Shown one piece after another: positions 22,764-33,345 of a stretch of 64,000 nt of DNA; position 1 is the stretch's first letter; each line of letters starts with the position of its first letter. Location: the NCBI GenBank assembly GCA_022560025.1, contig JAFISE010000013.1, positions 1 to 64,000 on the forward strand, written 5' to 3'. The position numbers and the translations under genes are program-made. This DNA comes from Stagonosporopsis chrysanthemi (taxonomy: Eukaryota; Ascomycota; Dothideomycetes; Pleosporales; Didymellaceae). The notes under the pieces were generated by a model, which saw only the letters and a list, made by a program, of their open reading frames with translations, was not told where the DNA came from and did no database searches.

Positions 22764-23927
22764 GCTTTCTGATGGACGGCTTGTCCTTGTTGTAACGTCT
22801 GATTGACAGGTGCTTTGTTTTGGAATTGCCATGCCGTATTCGATAGCAGTTCGAACCAAAGCAAGACCCTGACAATAGGATTGTCGGCGCATCGGTCCGC
22901 TGTGAACAGCCCGAAAGTCTAACCCCTGACCCTAAAGCCCTCGCTCATCAACGGCGTGCCGGGCTCGTCCGCACTCGACCTTGCACCTCTCTGGCCTTCT
23001 CTCGCCGGCCTCGCACTCGCTCATATAGTCCACTACACCCCAATCCGTCATCTCGCATGCGCCACGGTCCCTCGCGACGCAGCGCAGCCAAGCCCCTCGT
23101 TACAATACAAGCGATCAATACACAAACCGTGTCGAAACCACGTTGACCGCAAAGCCACCGCAGTGGACCCGCTAAGAGTTGCCCTTCGGCACCCGCGCGC
23201 CACACTAGGGCGCAGAGCATCCTTGCTAGTGGCCGGGTGTTCGGCACGCCTGCGTCTTCGAGCAACCTCACCTTCTCATCGCAATCTCGAGGCTCGTGTT
23301 GAGCGGCCGCGCTGAGGCAGGTTTTGCTTTGTTTACCGTGTGCTGAGACCGTAGGTGAATCGGAGGTGTTTGGGGGTGTGGACATGAGAGGTGGCAATCC
23401 TCAGTCATCTCACATACAGACTCTAGGTGGATATTATGCACCTCTCTAGTCCACTCGATGTAATACTGCACGTAATCATGTGCCTCACCTTCTCGTCCGC
23501 CAAGGACCAAAAATCCACGCGTACCGCAGCGCCGAGGCGCCAACATGTGTATCGCTGCAACCCGCTGCCACACTGTGGCTTCATCCTGGCAGGCCGCGCG
23601 CAAACCAGCACCCGCCAGCTCGTCGCAGCAATACGCAGCCCGCGTATTCCCCTACAGTGAGCACCCGCGTTCCAATAGTGGCTCATCAGCGCCGCCATGC
23701 CGACGATCCGGCCCCTGGCCGTTGATGCGAAATTGTAATAAATAAACATTGCCCAGGCGCGCTGTGGGTGCCCTGCACCGCCCGCCTGCATCTTTTCGAG
23801 AGCTCTGCCACAGTCAATCTCACCTGCCACAGCTCGCTCCTGCGAGACGCCTCACCTCCAGCCATACCCCTCTAGCCACACTCCCGACTCTAAATCAACC
23901 ACATTCCAACCCTCCTCCCACCAAACC
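22764..23927. other. Intergenic, no gene seen
   Basis: This is 1.16 kb between two plus-strand genes. Open frames at 22948-23397 and 23423-23830 on the minus strand lack recognisable sequence and splice partners. The region probably contains the glycosylase 3' UTR and the promoter of the cysteine-rich tail protein, with a C-rich leader from about 23,820 onward. Confidence 0.55.
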
Positions 23928-24256
23928 ATGTCCTACCAGCAGCCAAACCAGGGTTACTACGCCCAGCCCCCGCCGCAGGGGCAGTACATGCAGGGCCCGC
24001 CCCCGCCGCAGCAGGTGCGTCAAATTCCCTCCACCCAAAACCCGCTGTCTTTCAAGATACCGACTTTGGATCGAGCAAGGCAAAGTGCTGATGTGTTCGT
24101 TTGCAGATGTACTACCAGCAGGGCCCGCCCCCGCCGCCGCAGGAAGAGAAGAAGGACCGCGGCTGTCTGGCTGCGTGCCTGGCCACGCTGTGTTGTTGTT
24201 GGCTGTGCGGCGAGACATGCGAGTGCTGTCTTGACTGCTTTGACTGCTGCTGCTAA
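23928..24256 (+). CDS. Cysteine-rich tail (CYSTM-type) small protein
   Basis: Two exons, 23928-24014 and 24107-24256, join at GTGCGT/TGCAG after a complete codon and encode 78 aa. The first half is Gln/Pro/Tyr-rich (YQQPNQGYYAQPPPQGQ, then MYYQQGPPPPP). A charged linker (QEEKKDRG) follows, and the end is a cysteine-packed hydrophobic helix with 14 cysteines in the last 31 residues, finishing in CDCCC. This is the architecture of CYSTM proteins, which sit at the plasma membrane (probably helped by palmitoylation) and are linked to stress tolerance and metal response in yeast and plants. The intron is needed because the first exon has no stop-free route to the Cys-rich region in frame. The stress role is inferred from the family. 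Confidence 0.8.
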
Positions 24257-24682
24257 GGGTTGGCTGCAGCGGGAGCTACGCAACGCAACGCAACGCAGTT
24301 CCAATAAAGGGAACGATGGAGGCGCATACACAAACAAGCACACACTCGCTCGCAAGCACATTTCCTACCTGTTCATACGCGAGAGATATCCCTAAATGGC
24401 GGGTGTTCACGGGTTTTTATAAGTGCACGAGGGAGGAAAAGGGGGGAGTTTGGGCGGGACCTTTTTGCTAGTTGATTGATTGATCTGTAGCCGAGAGAAA
24501 CTCTGATTCTTGATTCATGTGACTCGATGGTGCTGCGCACTGAAGAAGAACATGGGAACTGTGATCTTGCCTGCTTGACGAAGAAATAGAAAAAAAAAAG
24601 GCAGGAAAGAAGCCGGCTGTTACTGATCTCTTGCGCGCGAACTCACACAACAAACCTCCAGTGACGGGGCAAAGTGCGACGC
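24257..24682. other. Convergent intergenic region
   Basis: About 0.43 kb separates the 3' ends of the CYSTM-type and WW-domain genes. The segment holds A/T-rich 3' signals (AATAAA at 24304-24309) and no coding frame of note. Confidence 0.6.
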
Positions 24683-25943
24683 TTAGTCGTCGTACGCCTC
24701 CTCCAACTCCTCCTGGTACGCTTCCTGCGCCTCAATGAGCTCCTGGCGCTTCTCCTCGAGCGACTCGCGGTCGCTACTTGAGATGGAGTCGCCGTCTGCG
24801 TCGTGGGTGGGGACCGGGGGAGGTTCCTGGAAAGCGTGGTCGCCGTAGGGGTCGTTGGCGTAGGGATCGGCGGCATAGGGATCGGCCACCGGAGGAGGCG
24901 GGGCGGCATACGCAGCAGCCGGAGCGGCGGCGGCGGCAGCAGGGGCAGCGGCCGCGGCCTTACTTTCGTCATCCGAGTTCTCCGCTGTTTGCGCGTTAGC
25001 ATGCTACTGTACTTCTACTACTGTGCGCGCGGGCGGGCAACTTACTCAGCTCGTGGCCGATCCAGGCTCCGGCCGCGATACCTCCAATACCGGCGGCTGC
25101 GAGCATGGCCGTCGAGTGGCCCTTGTCCTTCTTCTCCTTTTCAGGCTTGTACGGGTCAGCGGGCGCGCCGGGCGCGGTGTTGTAGTCGTGGCCGCTGTGG
25201 CCGTGGGTGTTGCCGAAGAGACCACGCTCGTCGTGGCCAGCGCCGGCAACGTAGGGGGCGTTGGGACCTGGGGGAGCGTAAGGGCCAGGAGGCAGGTTTG
25301 AGGGAGGATCCCACTGCGTGCGGCCTGTAGCTTGCTCAATGTAGCTGTTGTGTGTTAATGGACACAATCAAGTTTCTAGTAGAATGGGAGACTCACAACC
25401 AACGTTGGCTGTTCTGGTCCCACTGCTGAGTCCAGCCCGGGGGCATAGGAGGAGGGGCACCGTACGGCGCAGGAGGACCCTGCGGTGTGGGAGGACCGGA
25501 GTTGTACTGCTGAGGAGGGTAGCCCTGCGGCTGGCCGTAACCTTGAGGAGGCCCGCCGTACTGCTGAGGTGGCTGACCGTACTGCTGCTGAGGTGGCTGA
25601 CCATACTGCTGCTGAGGTGGCTGACCATACTGCTGCTGAGGCGGTTGGCCGTACTGTTGCTGCTGAGGCGGTTGGCCGTACTGTTGCTGCTGAGGAGGTG
25701 GGCCGCCGCTGTGATCACTGCTGTAGTAGCCTTCGGAAAGACCACGATCACCTGGGGCGGCACCGCCGGGTGCTCCATGAGAGGCATCCTGGGAAGGCTG
25801 GGAACTTGTGGTGGAAGACTCTATCGCCTGATTAAATGCCGTTTTCACGGGAACCGGACGTGCAAGAGCTCACCAGTGGGCTTATCCTTGGGCTTGTCAT
25901 CGTCGTCAAGCAACTCCTTCATCTTCTTCTTGAGAAAGTCCAT
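24683..25943 (-). CDS. WW-domain protein with QYGQPPQQ repeats and a glycine-rich hydrophobic segment
   Basis: Four exons (25943-25874, 25820-25397, 25344-25046, 24984-24683) join in frame to 364 aa. The start MDFLKKKMKELLDDDD is charged and helical. Residues about 50-130 are a repeat of QYGQPPQQ-type octamers. One WW domain, PPGWTQQWDQNSQRWFYIEQATGRTQWDPP, spans the intron 2 junction: the first Trp is in exon 2 and the second in exon 3. This confirms the splice. WW domains bind Pro-Pro-x-Tyr motifs. A hydrophobic glycine/alanine helix (STAMLAAAGIGGIAAGAWIGHEL) follows, then an Ala-rich and DPYA-repeated region and a Glu-rich coiled coil at the end (EEKRQELIEAQEAYQEELEEAYDD). Intron 1 ends at GATAG, not at the CAG 6 nt upstream, because only that choice keeps frame. 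Cellular role unknown; a self-assembling adaptor is plausible. Confidence 0.82.
25555..25700 (-). repeat. Coding minisatellite in the WW-domain gene
   Basis: Imperfect units of about 27-33 bp read CAGTACGGCCAACCGCCTCAG-like on the minus strand and encode successive QYGQPPQQ segments (about five units, varying between QQQ and QQ). Such tracts commonly change copy number between strains. Confidence 0.8.
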
Positions 25944-27873
25944 ATTCGCAGTATGTGATAGGCACTTGTAAGCGAAATGCTTTGTGAAGTGGGTAAGAGC
26001 GAAGCAGAGAAGAGGGGAAGAGAATGAGAGTGGAAAAGTTCACGCGGGGTGACTATTTAAATGAACAGTGGCCGCGGTGTCGGGCACAACCCATCCACAG
26101 CGGCCCCCGAAGAACCCCTCAATGACACGCAGAGCAACGGCAGCCACTCGAGAACTTGCCTAAGCTGTACGAAAGGCCTGTCGACGAAGTGAGGGGCACC
26201 GGGGCAGCTGAATGCCGACCATCTGTACGGCGAGTATGTCGATTAAAGTGGGGGTCTGCGAGGGTCTGATGCTTCTGGCGGCTAGTATAAGATTCGTAAG
26301 ATATGAGCAAAGGGTTAGCAACACTTGGCGTGTAGGACAGCTGCTCTCTCCAACTAAACGGGTTCAGCAACGTTATCTCCAGTATGTAACGTTTTAGCTC
26401 AGCTCCACACGCGGTTTGGCCCGTCAGCAGCGGACAACTGGCTCAGGGCCCGAAACTATGTGGACCAGAGTGGACTGATGCATGCCACATCCGGCAAGGA
26501 CCGGAAGTTCTTGCGTAAGTATAGTGACAGGAGTCGCCCGTCCTGTCATTGCTCAGATGGTATTGGGGTGGCTTAGGCGTAGCCACAATAAATGGCGCAG
26601 TTGCAGCTGCAGCCGAGCTTGGCATTCGTGCGTTTCGTGTGTTTGCGAGAGTTCGCTGTATCGTGAATCGCGCACGCGAGATTAAACATGACGATCGGTA
26701 TGAATGTCTTCTTGTGGCTTGGTCGTCCTACTCGAGTTCAAAGGAACTGTACTGTTGCAAGCACTGACTTGCAAGATGTTATTGTTACGCAAAAGACAAA
26801 GCGAATAATGCTACGAGGAGTCGTTGAGCTCGAATGGACGAAGAGTGTAGTGGAGAAAGAAGTTATAGCTGGGTAACATAGGTGTCATCTTCATGTACGT
26901 TTGCGGCGGTGTTGGACGATTTCTCTGCAGCGTGGCACGGCACGAGGCGGAAGGATGACAGCTGTGCAAGCCTAGGAATCCATGTTCAACAGTCACGTGT
27001 GTATGCATCACGTGGTCACATGCACGTGGCCTCCAACGTCCGACCGATGGTACCAAGCTGAATGATGGGAATGGAGGACGGAGCTGACTGACGCTGTGCG
27101 CCCGATCTAATGTGCGGTTCAGGTAGATTCCTCGGGATAGCGTCTCGATGAAATGACTGGAACATACCAAAGTGTCTTGGTGTTGCAAACATTTGACTTG
27201 CAAATCCCGCTCGATTCGGCCTGTTCCCCGGCCTAGAACACATATGACGTCACAGCTTCGAACGAGCACGAGGCTTCACATTGGCCCTTTGAGACGTATG
27301 CTGTACCTGTCCATACTTTGAGATCACCTTGGCTGATACCCAGCACCAGAGCTGCGAAAGCGGTGGACACCAGACAAGTGTCCAGCGCTGACCAGCCTTG
27401 TGGAGTGCTGCCGACTGTTTGAGCGTTCGCTACGCCCTTGCTGGGATCGCCGATACAGTTCGTGTTCAGATCCCAGATCGGCTGACGCAAGATCTCCGAC
27501 TTTGCTGGCGCTTTCGTGCATCGCACAGGAGACGAACAGCTGCTGGTATCTTTGCACGTTGCCCTCGCAAGCCTCGACATGAGACGACAGTCCCAATTGC
27601 TTCTGTGCTTCTGATTTCCACGCTCTGTAGCAGCCTTCCTATGTCGGAGATCCGCCAGCCAGCCGTGATCGTCATTGCTGATTCCCATGCAGGGTTTGGA
27701 TTAGCCTAGCGTGACGCCTAGCACATCCCAAACAGGACCGCGGCGGCATTGAATCTCAAGAGGCGTTGTCTGCGCTTCTCGGTCCCTGTGGTTTAGTATG
27801 ACCGCGGATTGACGAAGTCGTGCGTGCTGGCTGGCTCTTGCACCGACAGACACAGCGGCAGACAAGGCTTTCC
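25944..27873. other. Divergent intergenic region (1.9 kb)
   Basis: This lies between the WW-domain gene and the second histidine kinase, which are transcribed apart. Apart from one doubtful ATG-initiated frame at 27233-27688, I see no coding sequence. An 8-bp inverted repeat (27441-27448 and 27469-27476) is present. The remainder is promoter-like single-copy sequence. Confidence 0.5.
27233..27688 (-). CDS. Doubtful ORF, 151 aa, hypothetical
   Basis: The frame has an ATG at 27688 and one hydrophobic stretch near the C-terminal third (LVSTAFAALVLGI). The middle portion (WDLNTNCIGDPSKG) reads more like natural protein than its flanks, but the N-terminal third is Arg/Cys/Ser-rich and looks random. 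No domain, signal peptide or splice partner is evident. It could be a decayed gene fragment or a chance frame. Confidence 0.2.
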   Translation of the reverse strand: MGISNDDHGWLADLRHRKAATERGNQKHRSNWDCRLMSRLARATCKDTSSCSSPVRCTKAPAKSEILRQPIWDLNTNCIGDPSKGVANAQTVGSTPQGWSALDTCLVSTAFAALVLGISQGDLKVWTGTAYVSKGQCEASCSFEAVTSYVF

Positions 27874-30800
27874 ATGTCCACGCAGCCGAGATCGATATAC
27901 ACCGGAGCAGCGTCGTCATCGTCAAGTCCTGTGGACGGGCCTCGCCGCCTGAGCACCCCAGAATATCACGAGGCCTTGCACCCACAGCGCTCGCAATCTC
28001 CAACGCCAACTGCAGCGCGGCTCAGCGCACTGTTGCCGCCGCCCGAGCGCCCGTGGTCGCTGAAGAACCCGCTTGACATCCTTGCCTCAGCCTCGCGACC
28101 CCCTTCTGCGCCGTTGTCTGGTGGTGGTAACAATCTCAAGGCACCGCAACCCATTACGCCGCCCGCAGTCGCCGGCAGCAAACGACCAGTACCGCGCACA
28201 CGGAACGACACGCCTGCGAGCGAACCCCTGCACAAGCGTCGACACGTGCACACGCACACAAGTCACTCTCTCGACCTTTTTTCCTGTGCTAGCAGCCTAC
28301 CAAATCGCTACGACGGAGAGCCACCATCCCCACTATTCTTCTCGTCCAGGCGCGCGCGACCACACCTGCCTACGCGGTTCTCCAGCTCTGAGGCTGCTGC
28401 GAGAATGCTGAGCAAGACACAGGGCGAAGATGGCGGCATCAAGACAGTAACATTAGCCCGGGGGACCTTCAGCGGCCTGAGTCCGGCTGGGACGACCAGC
28501 GTCACGAGCGGGAGGAGTTCTGAGCGCTCGAGCATACCACGCACAACCTCGCCAGAGTTCCGCGAACGAACAGATCCTCTGAAGCTGCTAGGCTCTATTG
28601 GTGTGGTAGAATTGCTGGAACACGATACAAGACCTACGTTTGTTGTGGACATAGGAGACTACGCCCACTATACGTCCGACTCATCCACACTACAAATCCT
28701 TTTTGCCAACAACGCCTTGCGCTCGAACTCAACAATTTGGGAGACAGTTGCTGGCAAGCCGGCTGAACAGCCTAGGGACGAAACAACTTCACACGCTACT
28801 TACCAATTTCGCGGCTGGTTGTTATCCACCGCGGCTGATGGCGACGACTGGGACGCCAATCCCGCTGCTGTCGAGCACGGCGGTGTTGTATGGTCGTGTT
28901 GTACAGTCAGAAAACGTTTAAGAGTCGTCTCTGGAACAAATGCACTCATATCTGCAGCTGCTGTACCGTCCACGACTGCAATGGCCGAGTTCGCGATTCC
29001 CTCAGCATCATCAGTAGGACAGCTTTCCCGGCGATCCTCCGCATCGTTGAGTCTGGCCAGTGAGCAACAGGAGTACTTCGGCGTTCCGGTTGTGCCAGAG
29101 AGAAAAGAGCCAAACCCACTCACCTCCATGGCGCACAATCACATGAGCAACACTTTGGGGAAAGCTCCGCATAGTAACAGCGCAAAGTCAGATTCCAATC
29201 ATCTCACTCTACCCTCCATAGAGGACCCATCCTTCACGAATGAGTGCGTTCTTAGGGCTCACAGTGCAGGCGACGTTGACTCGTTCCATAGAGAACCGAA
29301 AGCACACCATAATCACGACATTGGATTTTTCGACTGGACAAGGCTGTCACTGTCATCCTCCTTACCGCGACACATCCAATTCGCGCGCTCTATTGATTGG
29401 GCGTCAACGGCACTCGGACCCATCGAGTACTGGTCGAACGATCTCCGGGCCATGTGCAATCTAATCATGTGAGTCGTCGAGAAGTCATGATCTAACAAAT
29501 GATTAATTAGTATTAGGGCGAGCCCGCATCCGGCTGCCATGTACTGGGGAGACGAGTTGGTGGCTATCTATAACGAGGCGTATATTGGTAAGTGCCAGCA
29601 TAGGCAAGCGCACTATTTCTGAGCTGATATCTGTAGGGTTGGCCGGCCAGAAACACCCCGCTCTAATGGGTCAGAGTTACAAAGTCGCATGGGCAGAGAT
29701 TTGGGACGAAGTTAAGGAAGTCTTTACCAATGCTCGGCTAACGGGCCAATCCACTATGAAAGACGACGATTGCCTGTTCATGAAGCGCAATGGTTTCTTG
29801 GAGGAAACATATTTCTCGTGGTCAATCATCCCCATGGTCGGAGAAGACGGTACAGTGATGGGTCTATATAACCCAGCTTTCGAGAAAACCAGGCGAAAGA
29901 TCGCTGAACGGCGAATGCTCAGCCTTCGCGAAGTCGGTGAGCGGACAGCGACCGCGAGAGACGTTAAAGGATTCTGGGACCAGGTTCTGGTTGCACTGAC
30001 CGAAAACGAATTTGACACGCCCTTTGTAATATTATATTCGGTCTCCGACGACAACGACAGCGACTCGTCTTCTCTACACTCAAGCAGTCTAACGAGTGCC
30101 AGACATTGCTTCCTGGAAGGATCGCTGGGAATACCAAGTCGACATCCGGCTGCCCCCGAACAGATCGATCTAAAAGAAGGCCACGAAGGTTTTGGACCCG
30201 TCTTCCGTGATGTCATGAAGACTGACAAGCCCGCCGTCATCAGTATTGGCTCAGTCGATCTACCCGCGTCCTTGATGGACGGTCTTGAATGGCGGGGTTT
30301 TGGCGACCCCTGTCGCGATGTAGTGGTTTGCCCTATCCATCCAACTACCGGGGAGACGATTTTAGGCTTTCTGGTCATGGGTATCAATCCCCGCAGACCT
30401 TATGATGATGATTACAATCTTTTTATTCAGCTCTTGAGTCGACAGCTCGCGACATCTCTGGCGTCGGTAGTGCTGTTCGAAGAGGAGATTCGAAGAGGTC
30501 AGAAAGCTGCAAAACTCGCAGCCGAGGATCGATATAACCTGTCTACGCAGCTTGCAGCACGCACTCAAGAGGCTCGGGAGAACGAGCTGAGGTTTACCAG
30601 GATGGCCGAGTACTCGCCAGCAGGTCTGTTCATCGCTGATCACGCTGGACGTATCACCTACTGTAACGATACATGGTTTGAAATAGCTAGAGTGCCAAAA
30701 GACAGCAACAATACGGATAGATGGATAGACTACGTCAAGGAAGAAGATCAGAAGCTTATACGGGACCATTGGACACGCCTAGTAGAGAATACCGCTCCGA

Positions 30801-32575
30801 TCAACCTCGAGTTCAGATTCAAAGCGCCATGGGAAGACCGCAACTCCAAGGCAACAAGCGACACATGGGTTCTCTTCAGTGCGTTCCCCGAAAAGGATGA
30901 AAATGGCCAGCTCAAGAGCGTTTTTGGAAGTATCACAAATATCAGTCCTCAGAAATGGGCCGAAGGCTTCCAGAAACGGAAGATGGAAGAAGCCGTCGAA
31001 CTCAAACGACAACAGGAGAACTTCATTGACATCACCAGCCACGAGATGCGAAACCCGCTGAGCGCCATCCTACAGTGTGCCGACGAGATCTCTACAATTC
31101 TAGGCGACTTCAGACAGTCTGGGGTGCAAACTATCGAGCCTAGAATCGTTGCTGATTCGATAGACGCCGCCCAGACCATCGCCTTGTGCGCACAGCATCA
31201 AAAAAGAATCGTTGATGACGTTCTGACATTGTCGAAGCTTGACAGTGCGATGTTGATGGTTACTCCGGTCGACGCACAGCCGTTGCAGGTCATTCAGCGT
31301 GCCCTCAGGATGTTCGAGGGCGAAGTTCAGACTGCTGGCATACAGATGGAGTTTGTACTTGGCGAGTCATTCAAGAAGCTGAATATCGATTGGGTCAGGA
31401 TAGATCCGTCCCGGGTGCTGCAAGTTCTCATCAACCTTACCACCAACGCGATCAAGTTCACATCTACCGAAGAGACGCGCACCATCACCGTCGTGCTCTC
31501 AGCATCGACGACTCGCCCGTCGGCTAGTTTATCACCCGCCGTGAGCTACTTCCCAATGAAGTCGAAACGTATCGACCAGACACTTGGCCCTGACTGGGGT
31601 GAAGGCGAGGAAATCTTCCTCGAGTTTCTTGTTCAGGACACAGGGCGAGGTCTAAGTGCTGAGGAACTCAAGCTCCTTTTCCAGCGCTTCTCGCAGGCAA
31701 GTCCGCGCACACACGTGCAATACGGCGGTTCTGGGCTCGGTCTCTTCATCTCTCGCGAGCTTACTGAGTTGCAAGGCGGTGAAATTGGCGTCTCTTCTGA
31801 AGCTGGCAAGGGCAGCACATTTGCTTTCTACGTCAAGGGGCGTAGGAGCTCCGAACCAAAGGAGGTCTTTGACAGCATTCCCGCCGCCGTGGCATTGTCT
31901 CGGAAAGCCTCAAATGCAAGAGATAAAGGACGCCCAGAACCACCCAAAGTTAAGGACTTCGCTATGAAAGCACCAGCCGTGCAAGGACCAGAAAAGCCAA
32001 GTCAACCATACACACATCTTCGCGTTTTGATCGTTGAAGATAACCTTGGTGAGCTTTGCTGGTCTTTACCTCCATGATCATGATTCTAATGCTTCACAGT
32101 GAATCAGAAAGTTCTCCAGCGTCAACTTGAGAACCGTGGCATCACAACAACCGTCGCCAATCACGGCGGTGAAGCCATAGCGCTTTTATCCTCGTCATCG
32201 TACCACGTTTCCTCTGGCCCTGAAGCACCCGACCTTGGTATTGTACTGATGGACAAAGAGATGCCAGTAATGGACGGACTGGCGTGTACTTCTAAGATTC
32301 GGGACATGGAGCGCAAAGGCGAGCTAAGACGCCATGTACCGATCATCGCAGTTACAGCCAACGCGAGAAGCGAGCAAATCGCGACCCTTCTTGCCGCTGG
32401 AATGGACGACGTGGTGTCGAAACCTTTCAGAATCGGCGAGCTGGTCCCTAAGATCGAAGAACTGAATGCGAAACATCGCAGTGAGAAAAGTGGGAGAGAA
32501 GAGTTGCATGGCAAGACATTGCAGACCAATGATAGTGGGGTCAGCTTCAGTGGATCGGAGAAGCTAGGGAAGTAA
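27874..32575 (+). CDS. Hybrid histidine kinase with GAF/PAS-like sensor regions
   Basis: This is a soluble fungal hybrid kinase expected to feed a Ypd1-type phosphorelay. Four exons (27874-29468, 29511-29587, 29637-32048, 32100-32575) give 1519 aa, with splice sites GTGAGT/TTAG, GTAAGT/TGTAG and GTGAGC/CACAG. Residues 1-480 are largely Ser/Pro-rich. A PAS-like segment at about 490-650 (IDWASTALGPIEYWSNDLR, then PAAMYWGDELVAIYNEAYI) spans the tiny 77-nt exon 2. A GAF-like region follows at about 655-845, and a PAS domain at about 875-990 (AEYSPAGLFIADHAGRITYCNDTW). The HisKA motif FIDITSHEMRNPLSA has His1026. ATPase boxes are NLTTNAIKF, DTGRGLSAEE, FQRFSQ and GGSGLGLFI. The receiver carries VLIVEDNLVNQ, Asp1413 in LMDKEMPVMDG and the Lys of VSKPFR. 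There is no transmembrane helix. The GTG 54 bp upstream is not used; the ATG at 27874 begins MSTQPRS. I cannot place its Catlett group with certainty. Confidence 0.92.
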
Positions 32576-33345
32576 AGAGCGTATGTGACGCATATGATTT
32601 TGCTTTCGCGTCTTGACCTTGCGATACCAGATGCTTTGCATGGCGTTTGGGCGTAGATTGGCGTTTGGGTCCCTGCACCTGGATGCGGTCTGATTTTTCT
32701 CAGCTGATTACGAGCCCTAGAGGTAATGGGACCTGGCAAGGGACACCTGGTGTACTGGCACGTCATTGATACGATGGGGAGATACCACATTGTCTTTTTA
32801 CGTTTTCTGTGGAGGGTACTAAATACCGCTGACGAAGTGATTCCGCTCAACTTCCGTACTAGATTTGTGTGTTTGGGCACAGGTGGTGGCACCACATATC
32901 GCAGGCTGTGCATTTGAGACTCTGAGATTCAATTCAGTAATTCACTCAAAGCACGTGATGTGCACGTGCGCATCTACTCTCATCATGCAAATTCCGTCAG
33001 CGTCAATTACACGACAGCAATCCCTCGATCAACGTCGCTTAGAAACTCTTTTTTCAGTCGCATTATCACCCACAAACCATCTCCATGGACGCACTCATTG
33101 TCCACAGGCTGAAACGCATGTGAATCGACAGCTGAGTAGCCGAAATTAATCAAATGTTTAGTAAACGACGACGGAGTACAAAACAAGGAGCAGCCTCTCT
33201 CCAAACAATTTCACGACACAGCACACAGTTCAAGGGTTGAAAATTGCAGTGAAGTTGTTCGATATTCACAAGTGACGACCACAACGTCTCTCACAGCGTA
33301 ACTCTACAACCCCATCCCGTCTCGACACAGTACTACATAAGAGGA
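32576..33345. other. Convergent intergenic region
   Basis: This is 770 bp between the 3' ends of the second histidine kinase and the second ACS transporter. A palindromic GCACGTGATGTGCACGTGC (32951-32969) holds two CACGTG E-boxes. I see no coding frame. Confidence 0.6.
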
